64,000 bases of DNA from NCBI RefSeq assembly GCF_001314605.1, contig NZ_LIHP01000016.1, forward strand, positions 372,001 to 436,000. Direction: 5' to 3'. The notes beneath the pieces are model-generated. The model searched no databases, was not told the DNA's origin, and saw nothing but the letters and a program-made list of their open reading frames with translations. Position 1 is the first letter of the stretch; the number at the start of each line of letters is the position of its first letter. Both the position numbers and the translations under genes were made by a program. This stretch comes from Marinobacter sp. HL-58 (lineage in GTDB: Bacteria; Pseudomonadota; Gammaproteobacteria; Pseudomonadales; Oleiphilaceae). This document shows, piece after piece, positions 1-9,903 of this stretch.

Positions 1-96
1 GTTCAGCAGCGTCGACTTGCCGACATTGGGGCGTCCGACAATAGCCACAAAACCACATCGGCTGTCCGGGTTCTCCGGGCGGGTAATATCATTCAT
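1..96 (-). CDS. era: GTPase Era, N-terminal fragment (runs off the left edge)
   Basis: The first 32 codons of Era are visible; the rest lies left of the window. Reading in from position 96, the protein has a short polar leader and then the G1/Walker A loop [12 protein letters not shown], as in Era. Era binds the 3' end of 16S rRNA and helps 30S subunit assembly. The ATG at 96-94 shares one base with the rnc stop (TGATG), so the two are probably translationally coupled, as is usual for the rnc-era pair. Function is family knowledge; only the P-loop is seen here. Confidence 0.9.
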   Translation of the reverse strand, partial: MNDITRPENPDSRCGFVAIVGRPNVGKSTLLN

Positions 97-785
97 CATT
101 CATTCTCCACGCCCAGTTCCTTGAGGGCATTGCGGGCGGCCTGCTGCTCGGCGATCCGGCGGCTATTGCCGGTTCCGGTGGTTTTCCGATCCAGCGACGG
201 CAGAGCACAGGAAACATGGAACGTCTGGGCGTGGGCTTCACCATCCACGGAAATTACATCGTAGCGCGGCAGCGGAAACTGCCGCGACTGCAGGTATTCC
301 TGCAACCGGGTTTTGGGGTCCTTCTGGGTGTCCTGCAAATCCAGTTGCTTCAGGCGCACCTCGAACCAGCGCAGCACCTGCTCCCGGCAGGTATGAAAAT
401 CACTGTCCAGATAGATTGCGCCGATAATCGACTCAACCGCATCGGCAAGGATCGACTCTCGGCGAAACCCGCCACTTTTCAGCTCACCGGAGCCCAGTCG
501 AAGGTATTTTCCCAGTTCAAATTCACGGCCGATCTCCGCCAGGGTAACCCCCTTGACCATGCGGGCACGCAGGCGACTAAGCTGCCCCTCCCGGGCCTTC
601 TCGAAGCGCAGGTACAGGTGCTCTGCTATGACCATATTGACAATGGAGTCACCCAGAAATTCCAGGCGCTCATTGTTCTGGTTACCGTAACTTCGATGGG
701 TCAGCGCCAGCAACAGGCGCTCAGGGGTTTTGAACTGATAGCCGATACGCCGCTGCAGCTGGTCCAGATCCGGTTGTGAATTCAC
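96..785 (-). CDS. rnc: Ribonuclease III
   Basis: Endoribonuclease that cuts double-stranded RNA, processes rRNA precursors and some mRNAs, and acts as a homodimer. The 229-residue length is normal. The family signature [12 protein letters not shown] lies near residues 38-49 and carries the metal-binding acidic residues. A second acidic cluster, [14 protein letters not shown], follows near residue 115. The C-terminal third is a double-stranded RNA-binding domain starting around [11 protein letters not shown]. It sits between the DUF4845 gene (4-base ATGA overlap at 782-785) and era (1-base overlap), in the usual lepB-rnc-era order. Confidence 0.97.
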   Translation of the reverse strand: MNSQPDLDQLQRRIGYQFKTPERLLLALTHRSYGNQNNERLEFLGDSIVNMVIAEHLYLRFEKAREGQLSRLRARMVKGVTLAEIGREFELGKYLRLGSGELKSGGFRRESILADAVESIIGAIYLDSDFHTCREQVLRWFEVRLKQLDLQDTQKDPKTRLQEYLQSRQFPLPRYDVISVDGEAHAQTFHVSCALPSLDRKTTGTGNSRRIAEQQAARNALKELGVENE

Positions 786-1171
786 TTGCCCTTCATCTCA
801 TACTCGTGTTGGAAGTGGATAACCGTATCTACGTTACGGAAAAGGTTGTTGCGGACTTCATAATCCACATTGATCACGACAAACTCGCCGTTTTTCTCAA
901 CGCTGATGTTCTTGGCGTCGAAGCCCCTCACGTTGTTCACGCTCAGGCGCTTGTTGATCAGGCTTCTGACCTGGGAGGGCCCCATTTCGGAGAGGTCTTC
1001 GGTTCCCTCCAGGCTTTCCAGTGCCTCCTGAATGGTAATATCGTCCAGATACGCCGGCCCCAGCTTGATGACCAGTGTCAGCAGGCTGCCGAAAAAGAGC
1101 ACCATGATCATGATCACCAGTGCCGAGGCACCTGACTGCCTGCGCATGGAGGAAAGACTGTTTTTTTTCAT
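782..1171 (-). CDS. DUF4845 family membrane-anchored protein
   Basis: A 129-residue protein with one hydrophobic segment near residues 15-40 ([23 protein letters not shown]) after a basic N-terminus. The rest is a small soluble domain, presumably periplasmic. The start at 1171 is preceded by CAGGGGTG about 8 bases upstream. This family regularly lies between lepB and rnc in Pseudomonas-like genomes. No biochemical role is known to me. The N-terminus looks pseudopilin- or TadE-like only in a loose sense, and I would not call it that. Its stop overlaps the rnc start by four bases. Confidence 0.85.
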   Translation of the reverse strand: MKKNSLSSMRRQSGASALVIMIMVLFFGSLLTLVIKLGPAYLDDITIQEALESLEGTEDLSEMGPSQVRSLINKRLSVNNVRGFDAKNISVEKNGEFVVINVDYEVRNNLFRNVDTVIHFQHEYEMKGK

Positions 1172-1200
1172 TGTAGAGACACCCCTGAATTACAACCCAC

Positions 1201-1986
1201 TTATTCTATGCCGCCCACACGATCAAATGATGGCAGACTGGTCAACGATTGCCAGTGCATCCAGATCGCAAATGCCTTGCCCACCACCAGTTCGTCCGGC
1301 ACCGTGCCCCAGTAGCGGCTATCGTTACTGTTGTCGCGGTTGTCACCCATCACGAAATACTCCCCCTCCGGCACCAGCCACTCTCCCTCGCCGGAGCGGC
1401 CCGTGCGCCCGAGTGTCAGGAACACGTCGTGTTCACTGTCGCCCAGGGTCTCGCGCCAAAGCTCTGCCGGTGGCAATCGGGCCACAAAACGGGATTCGAC
1501 TTTTTCGCCATTGATGTAGAGCTCCCTGTCTTCGTAGCGGATACGATCCCCGGGCATGCCGACAACCCGCTTGATGTAATTGGTGCTGCCATCTTCCGGA
1601 TAGCGAAAGACAACAATATCGCCCCGCTCGGGATCATCCACCTCAAGAATTTTTGTACCGGCAACGGGCAGCCTAAGCCCATAAGCGTACTTATTGACCA
1701 GAATGAAGTCTCCCACTTCCAGGGTCGGCAACATGGAGCCCGAGGGAATCTGGAATGGCTCCACCAGGAACGAACGCAACACCAGCACTACGGCCAGAAC
1801 CGGGAAAAAAGAACGGCTGAGGTCAACAAGGTAGGGTTCCCTGGGCTCTTCGTCGCCCTCCTGCTCGCCCGGTTTCAGTCCTGCCGCAGCAAGCCTGCGC
1901 TTACGGAGGAAGAGCCTGTCCAACAGCCAGATCAGCCCGGTTGCAAACGTCAGAACTACAAGAACCAGGGGAAAATCAATATCCAT
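1201..1986 (-). CDS. lepB: Signal peptidase I
   Basis: Inner-membrane serine protease that removes signal peptides from Sec and Tat substrates. The 261 residues begin with a transmembrane segment (residues 5-22), then a charged cytoplasmic loop, then a second membrane segment near 59-77. Box B PSGSMLPTLEVGD contains the nucleophile Ser84. Box D YIKRVVGMPGD contains the general base Lys139. Box E GDNRDNSNDSRYWG follows near the C-terminus. The Ser/Lys dyad is therefore intact. It is 11 bases downstream of lepA in the classical lepA-lepB operon. Confidence 0.97.
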   Translation of the reverse strand: MDIDFPLVLVVLTFATGLIWLLDRLFLRKRRLAAAGLKPGEQEGDEEPREPYLVDLSRSFFPVLAVVLVLRSFLVEPFQIPSGSMLPTLEVGDFILVNKYAYGLRLPVAGTKILEVDDPERGDIVVFRYPEDGSTNYIKRVVGMPGDRIRYEDRELYINGEKVESRFVARLPPAELWRETLGDSEHDVFLTLGRTGRSGEGEWLVPEGEYFVMGDNRDNSNDSRYWGTVPDELVVGKAFAIWMHWQSLTSLPSFDRVGGIE

Positions 1987-1997
1987 TCAGGTGCCTT

Positions 1998-3806
1998 TTA
2001 GTTATCCACTTTCAGTACCGCAAGGAAGGCTTCCTGAGGCACCTCAACATTGCCCAGTTGCTTCATGCGCTTTTTGCCTTCTTTCTGCTTCTGCAGCAGT
2101 TTCTTCTTCCGGCTGACATCGCCACCGTAACACTTGGCTGTCACGTTCTTGCGAAGCGCCTTCACCGTGACCCGGGATACCACCTGGTTCCCGATAGCTG
2201 CCTGAATGGCAATATCAAACATTTGCCGCGGGATCAGCTCTTTCATTTTTTCCACCAGGGCCCGCCCCTTATAGTGGGCCTGATCCTTGTGCACAATCAG
2301 CGCCAGAGCATCCACGCGCTCTCCGTTGATCAGCACGTCCAGCCTCACCAGATTGGCGGTCTGGAAGCGCACAAACTGGTAGTCGAGTGACGCAAAGCCC
2401 CGACTGGCCGATTTGATGCGATCAAAGAAGTCCAGGACCACTTCTGCCATCGGCAGCTCGTAAGTGACCTGCACCTGGGTGGACATGAAGTGCATGTTTT
2501 TCTGGATGCCGCGTTTTTCCTCACACAGGGCTATGACATTGCCCAGATGTTCCTGGGGCACCAGAATGCTGGCCTCCACGATCGGCTCGCGCATTTCTTC
2601 AATAGAACCAATATCCGGAAGGCTCGAGGGATTGTCTACCGACAGGGTCTCACCCTGTTTGGTAACGACTTCATAGATTACCGTCGGCGCCGTGGTAATC
2701 AGGTCAATGTCGTATTCACGCTCCAGGCGTTCCTGGACAATCTCCATATGGAGCATGCCGAGGAAGCCACAGCGGAAACCGAAGCCGAGCGCATCCGAGC
2801 TTTCCGGCTCGAAAAACAGTGAGGCATCATTCAGGGTCAGTTTTTCCAGCGCGTCGCGGAAGTCGTTGTAATCGTCGGAGCTTACCGGGAACAGACCGGC
2901 ATAGACCTGAGGCTTCACCTTCTTGAAGCCGGGCAGCATCGGGATATTCTCCGAACCTTTCTGCTGCACGATGGTGTCGCCCACCGGCGCACCATGGATA
3001 TCCTTGATGCCAGCCACCACAAAACCGACATCGCCGGCCTGGAGAATGTCCGTATCCTTGGGCTTGGGGTTGAAGATACCTACCTTGTCGGCATTCCAGG
3101 CCTTGCCGGTGGATTTGATGACAATCTTGTCACCCTTTTTCAGGGTGCCCTCGGTAACCCGGACCAGGGAAACGACCCCCAGATAATTATCAAACCAGGA
3201 GTCGATAATCAGTGCCTGCAGGGGTGCACTGCGATCACCTTTCGGCGGCGGGATCTTCGCGATCAGGTCTTCCAGGACATCTTCCACCCCGATACCACTC
3301 TTGGCGCTGCAGCGCACCGCATCGGTGGCGGCAATGCCGATGATGTCCTCGATCTCCTGGGCGACCCGCTCGGGTTCAGCCTGTGGAAGGTCCATCTTGT
3401 TCAGTACCGGTACCACCTCCAGGCCCTGCTCTATGGCGGTATAGCAGTTGGCCACGGACTGTGCTTCCACGCCCTGGCCGGCATCCACCACCAGCAGCGC
3501 GCCTTCACAGGCATAGAGGGAACGGGACACTTCATAGGAGAAGTCCACATGCCCCGGCGTATCGATAAAATTCAGTTTGTATTCCTTACCATCCCGGGCC
3601 TTGTAGTTGAGCGTCACACTCTGGGCCTTGATGGTGATGCCGCGCTCACGCTCAAGATCCATGGAATCAAGCACCTGTTCGGCCATTTCACGTTCAGTGA
3701 GGCCGCCGCAGATCTGGATAAAGCGGTCTGCCAGGGTGGATTTACCGTGGTCAATGTGGGCGATAATCGAAAAATTTCGGATTCGGCTCAGTTCAGTCAC
3801 AGACAA
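1998..3806 (-). CDS. lepA: Elongation factor 4 (LepA), back-translocating ribosomal GTPase
   Basis: A 602-residue translational GTPase. The G1 loop [13 protein letters not shown] lies near the N-terminus, with switch [10 protein letters not shown] and the NKMD specificity motif after it. The long EF-G-like body ends in the basic LepA-specific tail ([22 protein letters not shown]). No in-frame ATG precedes the conserved [13 protein letters not shown]. The longest start is TTG at 3806 with a weak GAG six bases upstream; the GTG at 3800 is equally plausible. lepB follows 11 bases downstream. Confidence 0.95.
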   Translation of the reverse strand: MSVTELSRIRNFSIIAHIDHGKSTLADRFIQICGGLTEREMAEQVLDSMDLERERGITIKAQSVTLNYKARDGKEYKLNFIDTPGHVDFSYEVSRSLYACEGALLVVDAGQGVEAQSVANCYTAIEQGLEVVPVLNKMDLPQAEPERVAQEIEDIIGIAATDAVRCSAKSGIGVEDVLEDLIAKIPPPKGDRSAPLQALIIDSWFDNYLGVVSLVRVTEGTLKKGDKIVIKSTGKAWNADKVGIFNPKPKDTDILQAGDVGFVVAGIKDIHGAPVGDTIVQQKGSENIPMLPGFKKVKPQVYAGLFPVSSDDYNDFRDALEKLTLNDASLFFEPESSDALGFGFRCGFLGMLHMEIVQERLEREYDIDLITTAPTVIYEVVTKQGETLSVDNPSSLPDIGSIEEMREPIVEASILVPQEHLGNVIALCEEKRGIQKNMHFMSTQVQVTYELPMAEVVLDFFDRIKSASRGFASLDYQFVRFQTANLVRLDVLINGERVDALALIVHKDQAHYKGRALVEKMKELIPRQMFDIAIQAAIGNQVVSRVTVKALRKNVTAKCYGGDVSRKKKLLQKQKEGKKRMKQLGNVEVPQEAFLAVLKVDN

Positions 3807-3845
3807 TGAATACTCATAAAAAGACGAAGGATTGAGCCCGGACGG

Positions 3846-3870
3846 GCCGTTGCCGGAGTCCGGCGACGGC
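3846..3870. terminator. Stem-loop between the c-di-GMP enzyme gene and lepA
   Basis: GCCGT-t-GCCGG-agt-CCGGC-g-ACGGC forms a 10-bp stem with one symmetric bulge. On the minus strand it follows the stop of the GGDEF-EAL gene by about 35 bases. No clear U-tract follows directly (TCTTTTT comes about 25 bases later), so it may be a weak terminator or an mRNA structure in the lepA leader. Confidence 0.4.
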
Positions 3871-3905
3871 GTGATTTTACCGGTTACCGGCCACCATTGC
3901 CATGA

Positions 3906-6632
3906 TCAGGAGGTAAGCGGCCGCTCATATTGCCGAATCAGGAAGCCAATGAGGGCATCTTCATCCAGCGGATAGCTGAACAGGTTGCCCTGGCACTGGG
4001 CGCAGCCGGCGCTTTTGAGAAAACTCAGCTGCTGCGGTGTTTCCACTCCCTCGGCCACAACCGTGAGGTGTAATTTCCTGGCCAGCGCAATAACCGCTGA
4101 GGCAACATCCGTTGCGCTGACATTATAGGGAATGTCGCGGATAAAACGGTGGTCAATCTTGATCACGTCCAGCGGCAGTTGTTGCAGTGCAACCAGCGAA
4201 CAGGCACCGGTACCGAAATCGTCGAGGATCAGACAGACGCCCATGTCGTGGAGGGAAACCAGCAACTCCCTCAGCATGCGCGGGTCTTCATTCAGCAGTT
4301 CCGCCGGCATTTCCAGCTCCAGACGCTCCGGAGACACCCCGGTTTCGGTAATCACCTGGCGCATCATGTCAAGGAAACCGGTATCCGTCAGCTGGCGCAC
4401 CGACAGATTAACCGCCATTTTCAGGGACTCGAATCCGGCACGCTCGAGGGCCTGCACCTGAATGCAGGCCTGGCGCAACGCCATCTCACCGAGCCGTATG
4501 ATCAGCCCGGTTTCCTCCGCCAGGGAAATAAACTGCTGGGCGCTGACCAGCCCTTTCTCCGGGTGGTGCCAGCGCAGGAAAGCTTCCACCCCGATCACCC
4601 GCTCGGTCTCCAGGTCAACCTTGGGCTGGTAATGCAGAACAAAACGGTCGCCGTCCAGGGCAGTGGCCAGTTCTTCCTGCTGCAACAACCGGCGGGCGGC
4701 CTTGATGTTCATGGCCGGGGTGAAGAACTGGAATGTGTTCCGCCCGAGTTCCTTGGCCCGGTACATGGCCAGGTCCGCATATTTCATCAGGGTACCCGGG
4801 TCCTCGCTGTCGTGAGGAATCATGGTGATACCGATACTGACGGTAATGCCCACTTCGTGATCGTTCAGGCGAATGCGCTGGCACAGCCGCCGGAGGATGG
4901 TTTCGGCAACCTTGCTGGCGGCGTCCGGGCCACTGATGCGGGACAACAGCACAACGAATTCATCACCCCCCAGCCGGGCAACCGAATCGTCCTCTCTGAC
5001 ACACCCGGTAAGCCACTGGGATACCTGCTTGAGCAGTTCATCGCCACTGTCGTGACCGAGGGTGTCGTTGATGCGCTTGAAGCCGTCCAGGTCCAGGAAC
5101 ATCAGGGCGGCCGGTTCTTCGCTGCGGCGGCTGCGGCGCACCACATGGCTCAGGCGATCCTTGAACAGCTGGCGGTTGGCAAGACCTGTGAGCGGATCAT
5201 AGAACGCCAGCCGGTGAAGTTCCGACTGGGCGGCCTTGAGCTGCGTCAGATCCCGCAGGCTGAGTACCACGCCATTTACCCCGGGCACATTGAGCATGGC
5301 AGTAAAGGTACCCTCCATGTCCCGCCACTGGCCTTCGGCATCCCGTATGCGGGCATGGACCACTGGCATCTGCTTGCCCGGTGACTTGACCGCCTCGACG
5401 AAACCGGCTTTCAGCTGAGGCCAGTCTTCTCCGTGAACCAGAGTGTCGAGATCCAGGCGGTCGGCCTGTTCGGGATCAAAACCCAGGATGTCCCGGCTGG
5501 AAGGGCTTGCGTACCGTGGCTTGCCGTTACGCTCCAGTACCAGGGTTACATTCGCGGCGCCTTCGGTAATGGCACGATAACGGCCTGCGCTGATCTGCGC
5601 CTGAATCCGGCTGCGGATCATGGTCAGCACGAACAGGAACATCAGCAGGCTGATAAGGATGCCGGAACCGAGGACAATGGGAGGGCGGGGATCAGACGCG
5701 AGGAAATCAAAGGCCGGTGTGGAACGGGTCTGCAACAGCCAGTCCCGGCCTCCATGATTGATGGTCTGGCTCATTTCAAAGCTGAATTCTTCGTCCAGCG
5801 AGCCCAGGTTGGAGCCGTACATCAATGAATCCCGGGTGACTTCCCCGCTGTCGTAGATCTTCACGTCCAGAAACGGTGAGATCAGGCCGACAATACCATC
5901 CAGCAGGTGATTCATCCTGAAGGCGCTGAAGACATAGCCCGCCAGCATCATCTGCCGCTCCACCCGGCTTTCCGGTACATCGCCCCCCTGAAATACCGGG
6001 TAATACATCAGAAACCCTGCCTGGTCTTCAGCCACTTCTTCCTGCACCAGCACCACCTTGCCGGTGACCTTGGGTGCAGCGTGGTCCCGCGCTCTCACCA
6101 TGGCCCGCCGGTGGACCGGGTCGCTGTAGGCGTCATATCCCAGCGCCTTGCGGTTCCTTTCGGTACCGGGTTCCAGATAGACCATGGGGTAGTAATCGGG
6201 ACCGGTACCCAATGGCGTGACCAGGTAATTGAGCACCCCATCCCGCCGGACAGAGGCTATGTGATCCGCCATCTGCCGAACGCCGACCTTCTGGACATAG
6301 CCGATACCCTGAATCCCCGGGTAATAGCGGTTGATATCCACATTGTCGATATACTCCCGCCAGTCTTCCCTGCTGACTTCTCCGGCAACGGCGAAAAGGC
6401 CGGCACTGCCAGCAAGCACCTGTTCGTAATTCAGCAGCCGTTCTTCGATGGCAGTTTTGAGCTGCAGGGACTGGGTCTTGAAACGGGCTTCAGTGCGATC
6501 CTCAACCAGACGGATAGACACCTGCCACAACAGGAGAGTAACAGCGAGACAGGCAGCCAGCAGCAGCCAGGCCACCCACGAGTGACGCAACTGAAGCAGT
6601 TTCCGAAGGGGGAGATCCTTTTTGTTCATCAT
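3906..6632 (-). CDS. CHASE-PAS-GGDEF-EAL membrane c-di-GMP enzyme
   Basis: A 908-residue inner-membrane sensor. A membrane segment (residues 18-40) is followed by a periplasmic CHASE-type region of about 270 residues, a second membrane segment (about 325-345), a PAS region, a GGDEF domain and an EAL domain. The GGDEF signature LGGDEFVV is intact and is preceded by REDD at the usual RxxD product-inhibition position. The EAL motif reads EAF, so the glutamate is kept but leucine is replaced. DDFGTG, the NLS asparagine and the VAEGVET glutamate remain, so phosphodiesterase activity is possible. The gene stands between lepA and mucD, which are adjacent in Pseudomonas. It has its own candidate promoter. 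Confidence 0.93.
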   Translation of the reverse strand: MMNKKDLPLRKLLQLRHSWVAWLLLAACLAVTLLLWQVSIRLVEDRTEARFKTQSLQLKTAIEERLLNYEQVLAGSAGLFAVAGEVSREDWREYIDNVDINRYYPGIQGIGYVQKVGVRQMADHIASVRRDGVLNYLVTPLGTGPDYYPMVYLEPGTERNRKALGYDAYSDPVHRRAMVRARDHAAPKVTGKVVLVQEEVAEDQAGFLMYYPVFQGGDVPESRVERQMMLAGYVFSAFRMNHLLDGIVGLISPFLDVKIYDSGEVTRDSLMYGSNLGSLDEEFSFEMSQTINHGGRDWLLQTRSTPAFDFLASDPRPPIVLGSGILISLLMFLFVLTMIRSRIQAQISAGRYRAITEGAANVTLVLERNGKPRYASPSSRDILGFDPEQADRLDLDTLVHGEDWPQLKAGFVEAVKSPGKQMPVVHARIRDAEGQWRDMEGTFTAMLNVPGVNGVVLSLRDLTQLKAAQSELHRLAFYDPLTGLANRQLFKDRLSHVVRRSRRSEEPAALMFLDLDGFKRINDTLGHDSGDELLKQVSQWLTGCVREDDSVARLGGDEFVVLLSRISGPDAASKVAETILRRLCQRIRLNDHEVGITVSIGITMIPHDSEDPGTLMKYADLAMYRAKELGRNTFQFFTPAMNIKAARRLLQQEELATALDGDRFVLHYQPKVDLETERVIGVEAFLRWHHPEKGLVSAQQFISLAEETGLIIRLGEMALRQACIQVQALERAGFESLKMAVNLSVRQLTDTGFLDMMRQVITETGVSPERLELEMPAELLNEDPRMLRELLVSLHDMGVCLILDDFGTGACSLVALQQLPLDVIKIDHRFIRDIPYNVSATDVASAVIALARKLHLTVVAEGVETPQQLSFLKSAGCAQCQGNLFSYPLDEDALIGFLIRQYERPLTS

Positions 6633-6676
6633 TCGGGCAGGTCCGATCCGTGGCCAGTTATCTGATTGTTTTCGCC

Positions 6677-6705
6677 ATTATAACAAAAGCCCTGCTGACT
6701 GTCGT
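6677..6705 (-). promoter_or_regulatory. Candidate sigma-70 promoter for the GGDEF-EAL gene
   Basis: On the minus strand a perfect TATAAT (6677-6682) stands 17 bases from ACGACA (6700-6705, 4 of 6 to TTGACA). The predicted start is about 35 bases before the coding region. It overlaps the mucD terminator hairpin, an economical arrangement. The -35 is only fair. Confidence 0.45.
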
Positions 6706-6727
6706 TTAACCGACAGGCAACAGGGCT
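6688..6727 (-). terminator. Intrinsic terminator of the rpoE-mucD operon
   Basis: Two nested stems, AGCCCTG/CAGGGCT outside and CTGTCG/CGACAG inside, lie 56 bases past the mucD stop. Read on the minus strand the hairpin is followed by TTTTG. This is a good rho-independent terminator for the envelope-stress operon. Confidence 0.8.
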
Positions 6728-6782
6728 CTGTTCAGTGAACGCCCGCACACCTTACCGGCATTCCCTGCCGGTATTCGGGCTG

Positions 6783-8261
6783 TCAGGGCTTCATAACCAG
6801 ATAGATTGCCCGTCCCTGACGAACAACACGAACCGAGACCGCACTGTCTTTCGGCAATGCCTCAACCGCTTCCCGGAAGTCTTCAACAGAGCTGATGGAA
6901 CGGCGGTTAAGCTCGGTGATCACATCCCGGGGCTGGATGCCGGCATTCAGCGCTGGCCCCTGGCCAAGCTCGGACACTATCACTCCGCCGGAAATACCCA
7001 GCGAATCCCTGACGTCATCCGGCAAGGGCTCCACTACCATTCCCAATGGCGCAGATGACGGCCCCTCACCACCGGTGGCCGGCGCGGAGGCACGCTCTTC
7101 ACCTTCCTCCGGCAGCTTGCCGATTTCTACGTCCACGGTGATCTGCTTGCCTTCCCGCATTACCTTCAACGACGCTGTTTCGCCAACGGGGGTACGGCCC
7201 ACCATGGGGGGCAGATCGGATGAAAGCGTGACTTCCTCACCTTCATATTCAAGCACGATATCACCAGATTTCAGACCAGCCTTTTCAGCAGGTGAACCGG
7301 ACATGACCTCGGCAACAAGGGCGCCGCGGGGGCGCTTCAGCCCGAAAGACTCCGCCAGATCCCGGTTAACTTCCTGGATAAGCACTCCAAGCCATCCTCT
7401 GGACACACCCCCCTCATCCCTGATCTGCCGGAATACATTCATGGCATCATCAATAGGGATCGCAAACGAAACACCCATGAAACCGCCGGAACGGGTGTAA
7501 ATCTGGGAGTTGATACCGACAACCTCTCCGTCCAGGTTGAACAGCGGCCCCCCGGAGTTGCCGGGATTGATAGCCACATCAGTCTGGATAAACGGAACGT
7601 AGTTTTCAGATGGCAGGGAGCGGCCAAGAGCACTGACAATACCGGCGGTCACCGTGTAGTCGAAACCAAAGGGTGATCCGATGGCCAATACCCATTCGCC
7701 CACTTTCAGGTCCCTGGAGCTACCCACCCGCACCACCGGCAGGTCGTCTCCGTTCTCAATCTTCAGGACCGCCATATCGGAACGGGGATCAGTACCGACC
7801 AGCTTCGCCTGCAGTTCGCGGCGGTCATTCAGACGCACGATGATCTCATCCGCGCCTTCCACAACGTGATTGTTGGTCAACACATAACCGTCGCTGGACA
7901 CAATAAAACCGGAGCCCATGGACTGACGGGGAGCAGAGCCGCCCGGCCCGCCCCCGAAAGGTGACTGGGGACCACGGAAGAATTCCTGGAAGAACTCCGG
8001 CAATTGCTCAAGCTGACGCTCATCGAACGGGAGGCCGTTAGAACGGTTACGTCCGGACTTCGGTTCGGTCGTGGTACTGATATTGACCACCGCAGAGGAG
8101 TTTTCCTCAACCAGCTCGGTAAAATCCGGCAAACTGCGGGCCGAAACAGATTGAGCCAGCGACAAAGGCACCAGCAGGCAAAGCAGATACAGACCGAACG
8201 CTGTCATACCCCGGCCTCCGAACCAGAGTGACACTTCACGGTCATTCTTTACTTTGAGCAT
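6783..8261 (-). CDS. mucD: MucD/DegP-type periplasmic serine protease with two PDZ domains
   Basis: A 492-residue Do-family protease that degrades misfolded periplasmic proteins and restrains the AlgU/RpoE response. An N-terminal signal region (about residues 20-42, ending VSARS) is followed by a trypsin-like domain. The triad can be read as His in TNNHVV, Asp in RSDMAVLKI and Ser in GNSGGPLF. Two PDZ domains follow, starting near GWLGVLIQ and near the GMVVEPLP region. It closes the rpoE-rseA-rseB-rseC-mucD operon, as mucD does in Pseudomonas. A terminator follows. Confidence 0.95.
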   Translation of the reverse strand: MLKVKNDREVSLWFGGRGMTAFGLYLLCLLVPLSLAQSVSARSLPDFTELVEENSSAVVNISTTTEPKSGRNRSNGLPFDERQLEQLPEFFQEFFRGPQSPFGGGPGGSAPRQSMGSGFIVSSDGYVLTNNHVVEGADEIIVRLNDRRELQAKLVGTDPRSDMAVLKIENGDDLPVVRVGSSRDLKVGEWVLAIGSPFGFDYTVTAGIVSALGRSLPSENYVPFIQTDVAINPGNSGGPLFNLDGEVVGINSQIYTRSGGFMGVSFAIPIDDAMNVFRQIRDEGGVSRGWLGVLIQEVNRDLAESFGLKRPRGALVAEVMSGSPAEKAGLKSGDIVLEYEGEEVTLSSDLPPMVGRTPVGETASLKVMREGKQITVDVEIGKLPEEGEERASAPATGGEGPSSAPLGMVVEPLPDDVRDSLGISGGVIVSELGQGPALNAGIQPRDVITELNRRSISSVEDFREAVEALPKDSAVSVRVVRQGRAIYLVMKP

Positions 8262-8319
8262 TCAGAACCCCCTGATCGATGTTTGTTTGCAGATTATAAT
8301 GTGGTCGATACCGGTATTT

Positions 8320-8757
8320 TCAACGCAGCTCCTGCCGGACCTTCAAAAGCCGCGGCTCGTAATCCCGGGCAGGGTTCGAGCCGGCCCGGCGAGCCAGGAA
8401 GAAACCGGCAAACAGTCCGGCGGCGGCACCCCACATGGCTGCGGCATCGTGCCCCCCCGAGAGCTGATGCCCGGCTACGGTTCCGAGCACCATCAGCAAC
8501 AGCGGTAACGCATACACCAGCAGGGACGCACCGAGCAGTGCGGATTCATCAATGGCAACAGTTACCTCGTCGCCAACCCTCGCCCCCAGACTGTTGGTGA
8601 CCAGTACCTGGTTGGCGCGCCCGCCGGACACCCCTGCCAATGCCCGCTGGCCGCAGCCATGACGGGCCGTACAGCTCTCACAGGCACTGGTACGGATGGT
8701 CTGCACCCAGACCCGGTCACCACTGACCGCTACCACTCTGCCCGTTTCAGTGATCAT
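8320..8757 (-). CDS. rseC: RseC/MucC family protein
   Basis: A 145-residue inner-membrane protein. The N-terminal domain carries a cysteine cluster (ACESCTARHGCGQ, near residues 25-37) typical of RseC. Two membrane segments follow (about 77-97 and 104-124). RseC-family proteins take part in SoxR reduction and modulate the sigma-E response; the exact reaction is unclear. The start overlaps the rseB stop by four bases. The 58-base gap to mucD contains no obvious terminator, so co-transcription is likely. Confidence 0.92.
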   Translation of the reverse strand: MITETGRVVAVSGDRVWVQTIRTSACESCTARHGCGQRALAGVSGGRANQVLVTNSLGARVGDEVTVAIDESALLGASLLVYALPLLLMVLGTVAGHQLSGGHDAAAMWGAAAGLFAGFFLARRAGSNPARDYEPRLLKVRQELR

Positions 8758-9827
8758 TGCCCCAGTGCTCCGAATGCCAGCGTGTCATCTACCTTGACGG
8801 ATTCCGCAACCTTGCGCGCAGTCGTGGGGGGAATTTCACCGACCACGGTCACGAAAAAGTCCACGTTATCGACTTCAAGCTGCTTCATGTAAACCGTTGT
8901 GGCCCCGATGCGTGAGGCTCCGGTAGGCATCAGGATCTTCCGGGCAGGTTCGACAAATACCGAAAACGCCGCCAGACCATCGGAAAATGCCACCGCCTGA
9001 CCTTTTCCTGAACGTGGCGCCGCCGCCGCAATGAACCCGTCCGGCTGCCATTCAAGGGTCCAGCCGTCCATCCGTGGGGCCGGAGAGGCTGTCTTTTTGG
9101 GTGTCAGTTCCCTGGCGACTTCTTCGCCTTTGGTACGTATCTCGAATTCGCTGTCAGAAAGGCTTTCGGTAATTTCGAGGCTGGTGAACTGAAAGTGTTC
9201 CAGCACCTCCCCTTCGGCCGAGCGCACATGACTTTTCACCAGCAGACCGGTGGACTTTTCCAGCCACAACTGGTGACTGTAGCGAAGCTCATCTTTTGCC
9301 TTCAGCGCCAGCTTGATCACATCGTACCCGGCGATACGGTCGTCTCCGGCCAGTTCCGGCTGATACCAGCGGCTGACCGGCATTAACTGGCTCGAGAAGG
9401 CTTCGGCAAAGGGGCCGGAGGGAATCACCTGATCCAGCTGGATACGTCCATGATCAGGAAGCACACACACCACACGCATGCCCTTGCGAACAATTTCGCC
9501 ACTGGCACCGTCCTGGGGAACCAGGCGTTCTTCCACAACCCCGTCCCGATATCGGTGGGCGATCTGCATTGAACTGACCTGGTCGCCCCGCGCGTAGACA
9601 AACACGCCACGATAAGACGTCATATTCAGGGCGGGGCCCAGACGATCCAGCCAGTACTCCGCATCCCTCGCGGTTTCGCCACCGGATGGGGCCGATTGTT
9701 CCCCCTCCCCGGTATCAGCAGATACCTGCCCCACCAGGAAAACAGCGAATACCGCCAACAGGGTCAACAGACATCTGCCAGGGTCCAGGCACCGAGTCCG
9801 GATTCCGTTTACCGTCTTGTGAATCAA
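8754..9827 (-). CDS. rseB: RseB/MucB periplasmic negative regulator of sigma-E
   Basis: A 357-residue secreted protein with a signal peptide (basic start, hydrophobic CLLTLLAVFAVFLVGQVSA). The lipoprotein-like MucB/RseB N-terminal domain begins near YWLDRLGPALNMTSYRGVFVYARG, and a smaller C-terminal domain follows. In the family, RseB binds the periplasmic part of RseA and mislocalised lipoproteins or LPS, shielding RseA from proteolysis. Gene order rseA-rseB-rseC supports the call. The 76-base gap to rseA holds no visible terminator. Confidence 0.94.
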   Translation of the reverse strand: MIHKTVNGIRTRCLDPGRCLLTLLAVFAVFLVGQVSADTGEGEQSAPSGGETARDAEYWLDRLGPALNMTSYRGVFVYARGDQVSSMQIAHRYRDGVVEERLVPQDGASGEIVRKGMRVVCVLPDHGRIQLDQVIPSGPFAEAFSSQLMPVSRWYQPELAGDDRIAGYDVIKLALKAKDELRYSHQLWLEKSTGLLVKSHVRSAEGEVLEHFQFTSLEITESLSDSEFEIRTKGEEVARELTPKKTASPAPRMDGWTLEWQPDGFIAAAAPRSGKGQAVAFSDGLAAFSVFVEPARKILMPTGASRIGATTVYMKQLEVDNVDFFVTVVGEIPPTTARKVAESVKVDDTLAFGALGQ

Positions 9828-9903
9828 TTATTCAACTCCGGCCACTGTACAGTTTGAAATCCCAGGTCAGCTTGAATTCATGGAGCGCGGCGACTCTGCC
9901 GGC

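Noticed and set aside
4149..5384. Long plus-strand frame inside the GGDEF-EAL gene
   Set aside because: A shadow frame opposite intact GGDEF and EAL motifs, rich in His and Gln with no ribosome site.
3906..6632. EAF in place of EAL as a sign of a dead domain or pseudogene
   Set aside because: The frame is intact, and the catalytic Glu and other metal-binding motifs remain, so inactivity cannot be claimed.
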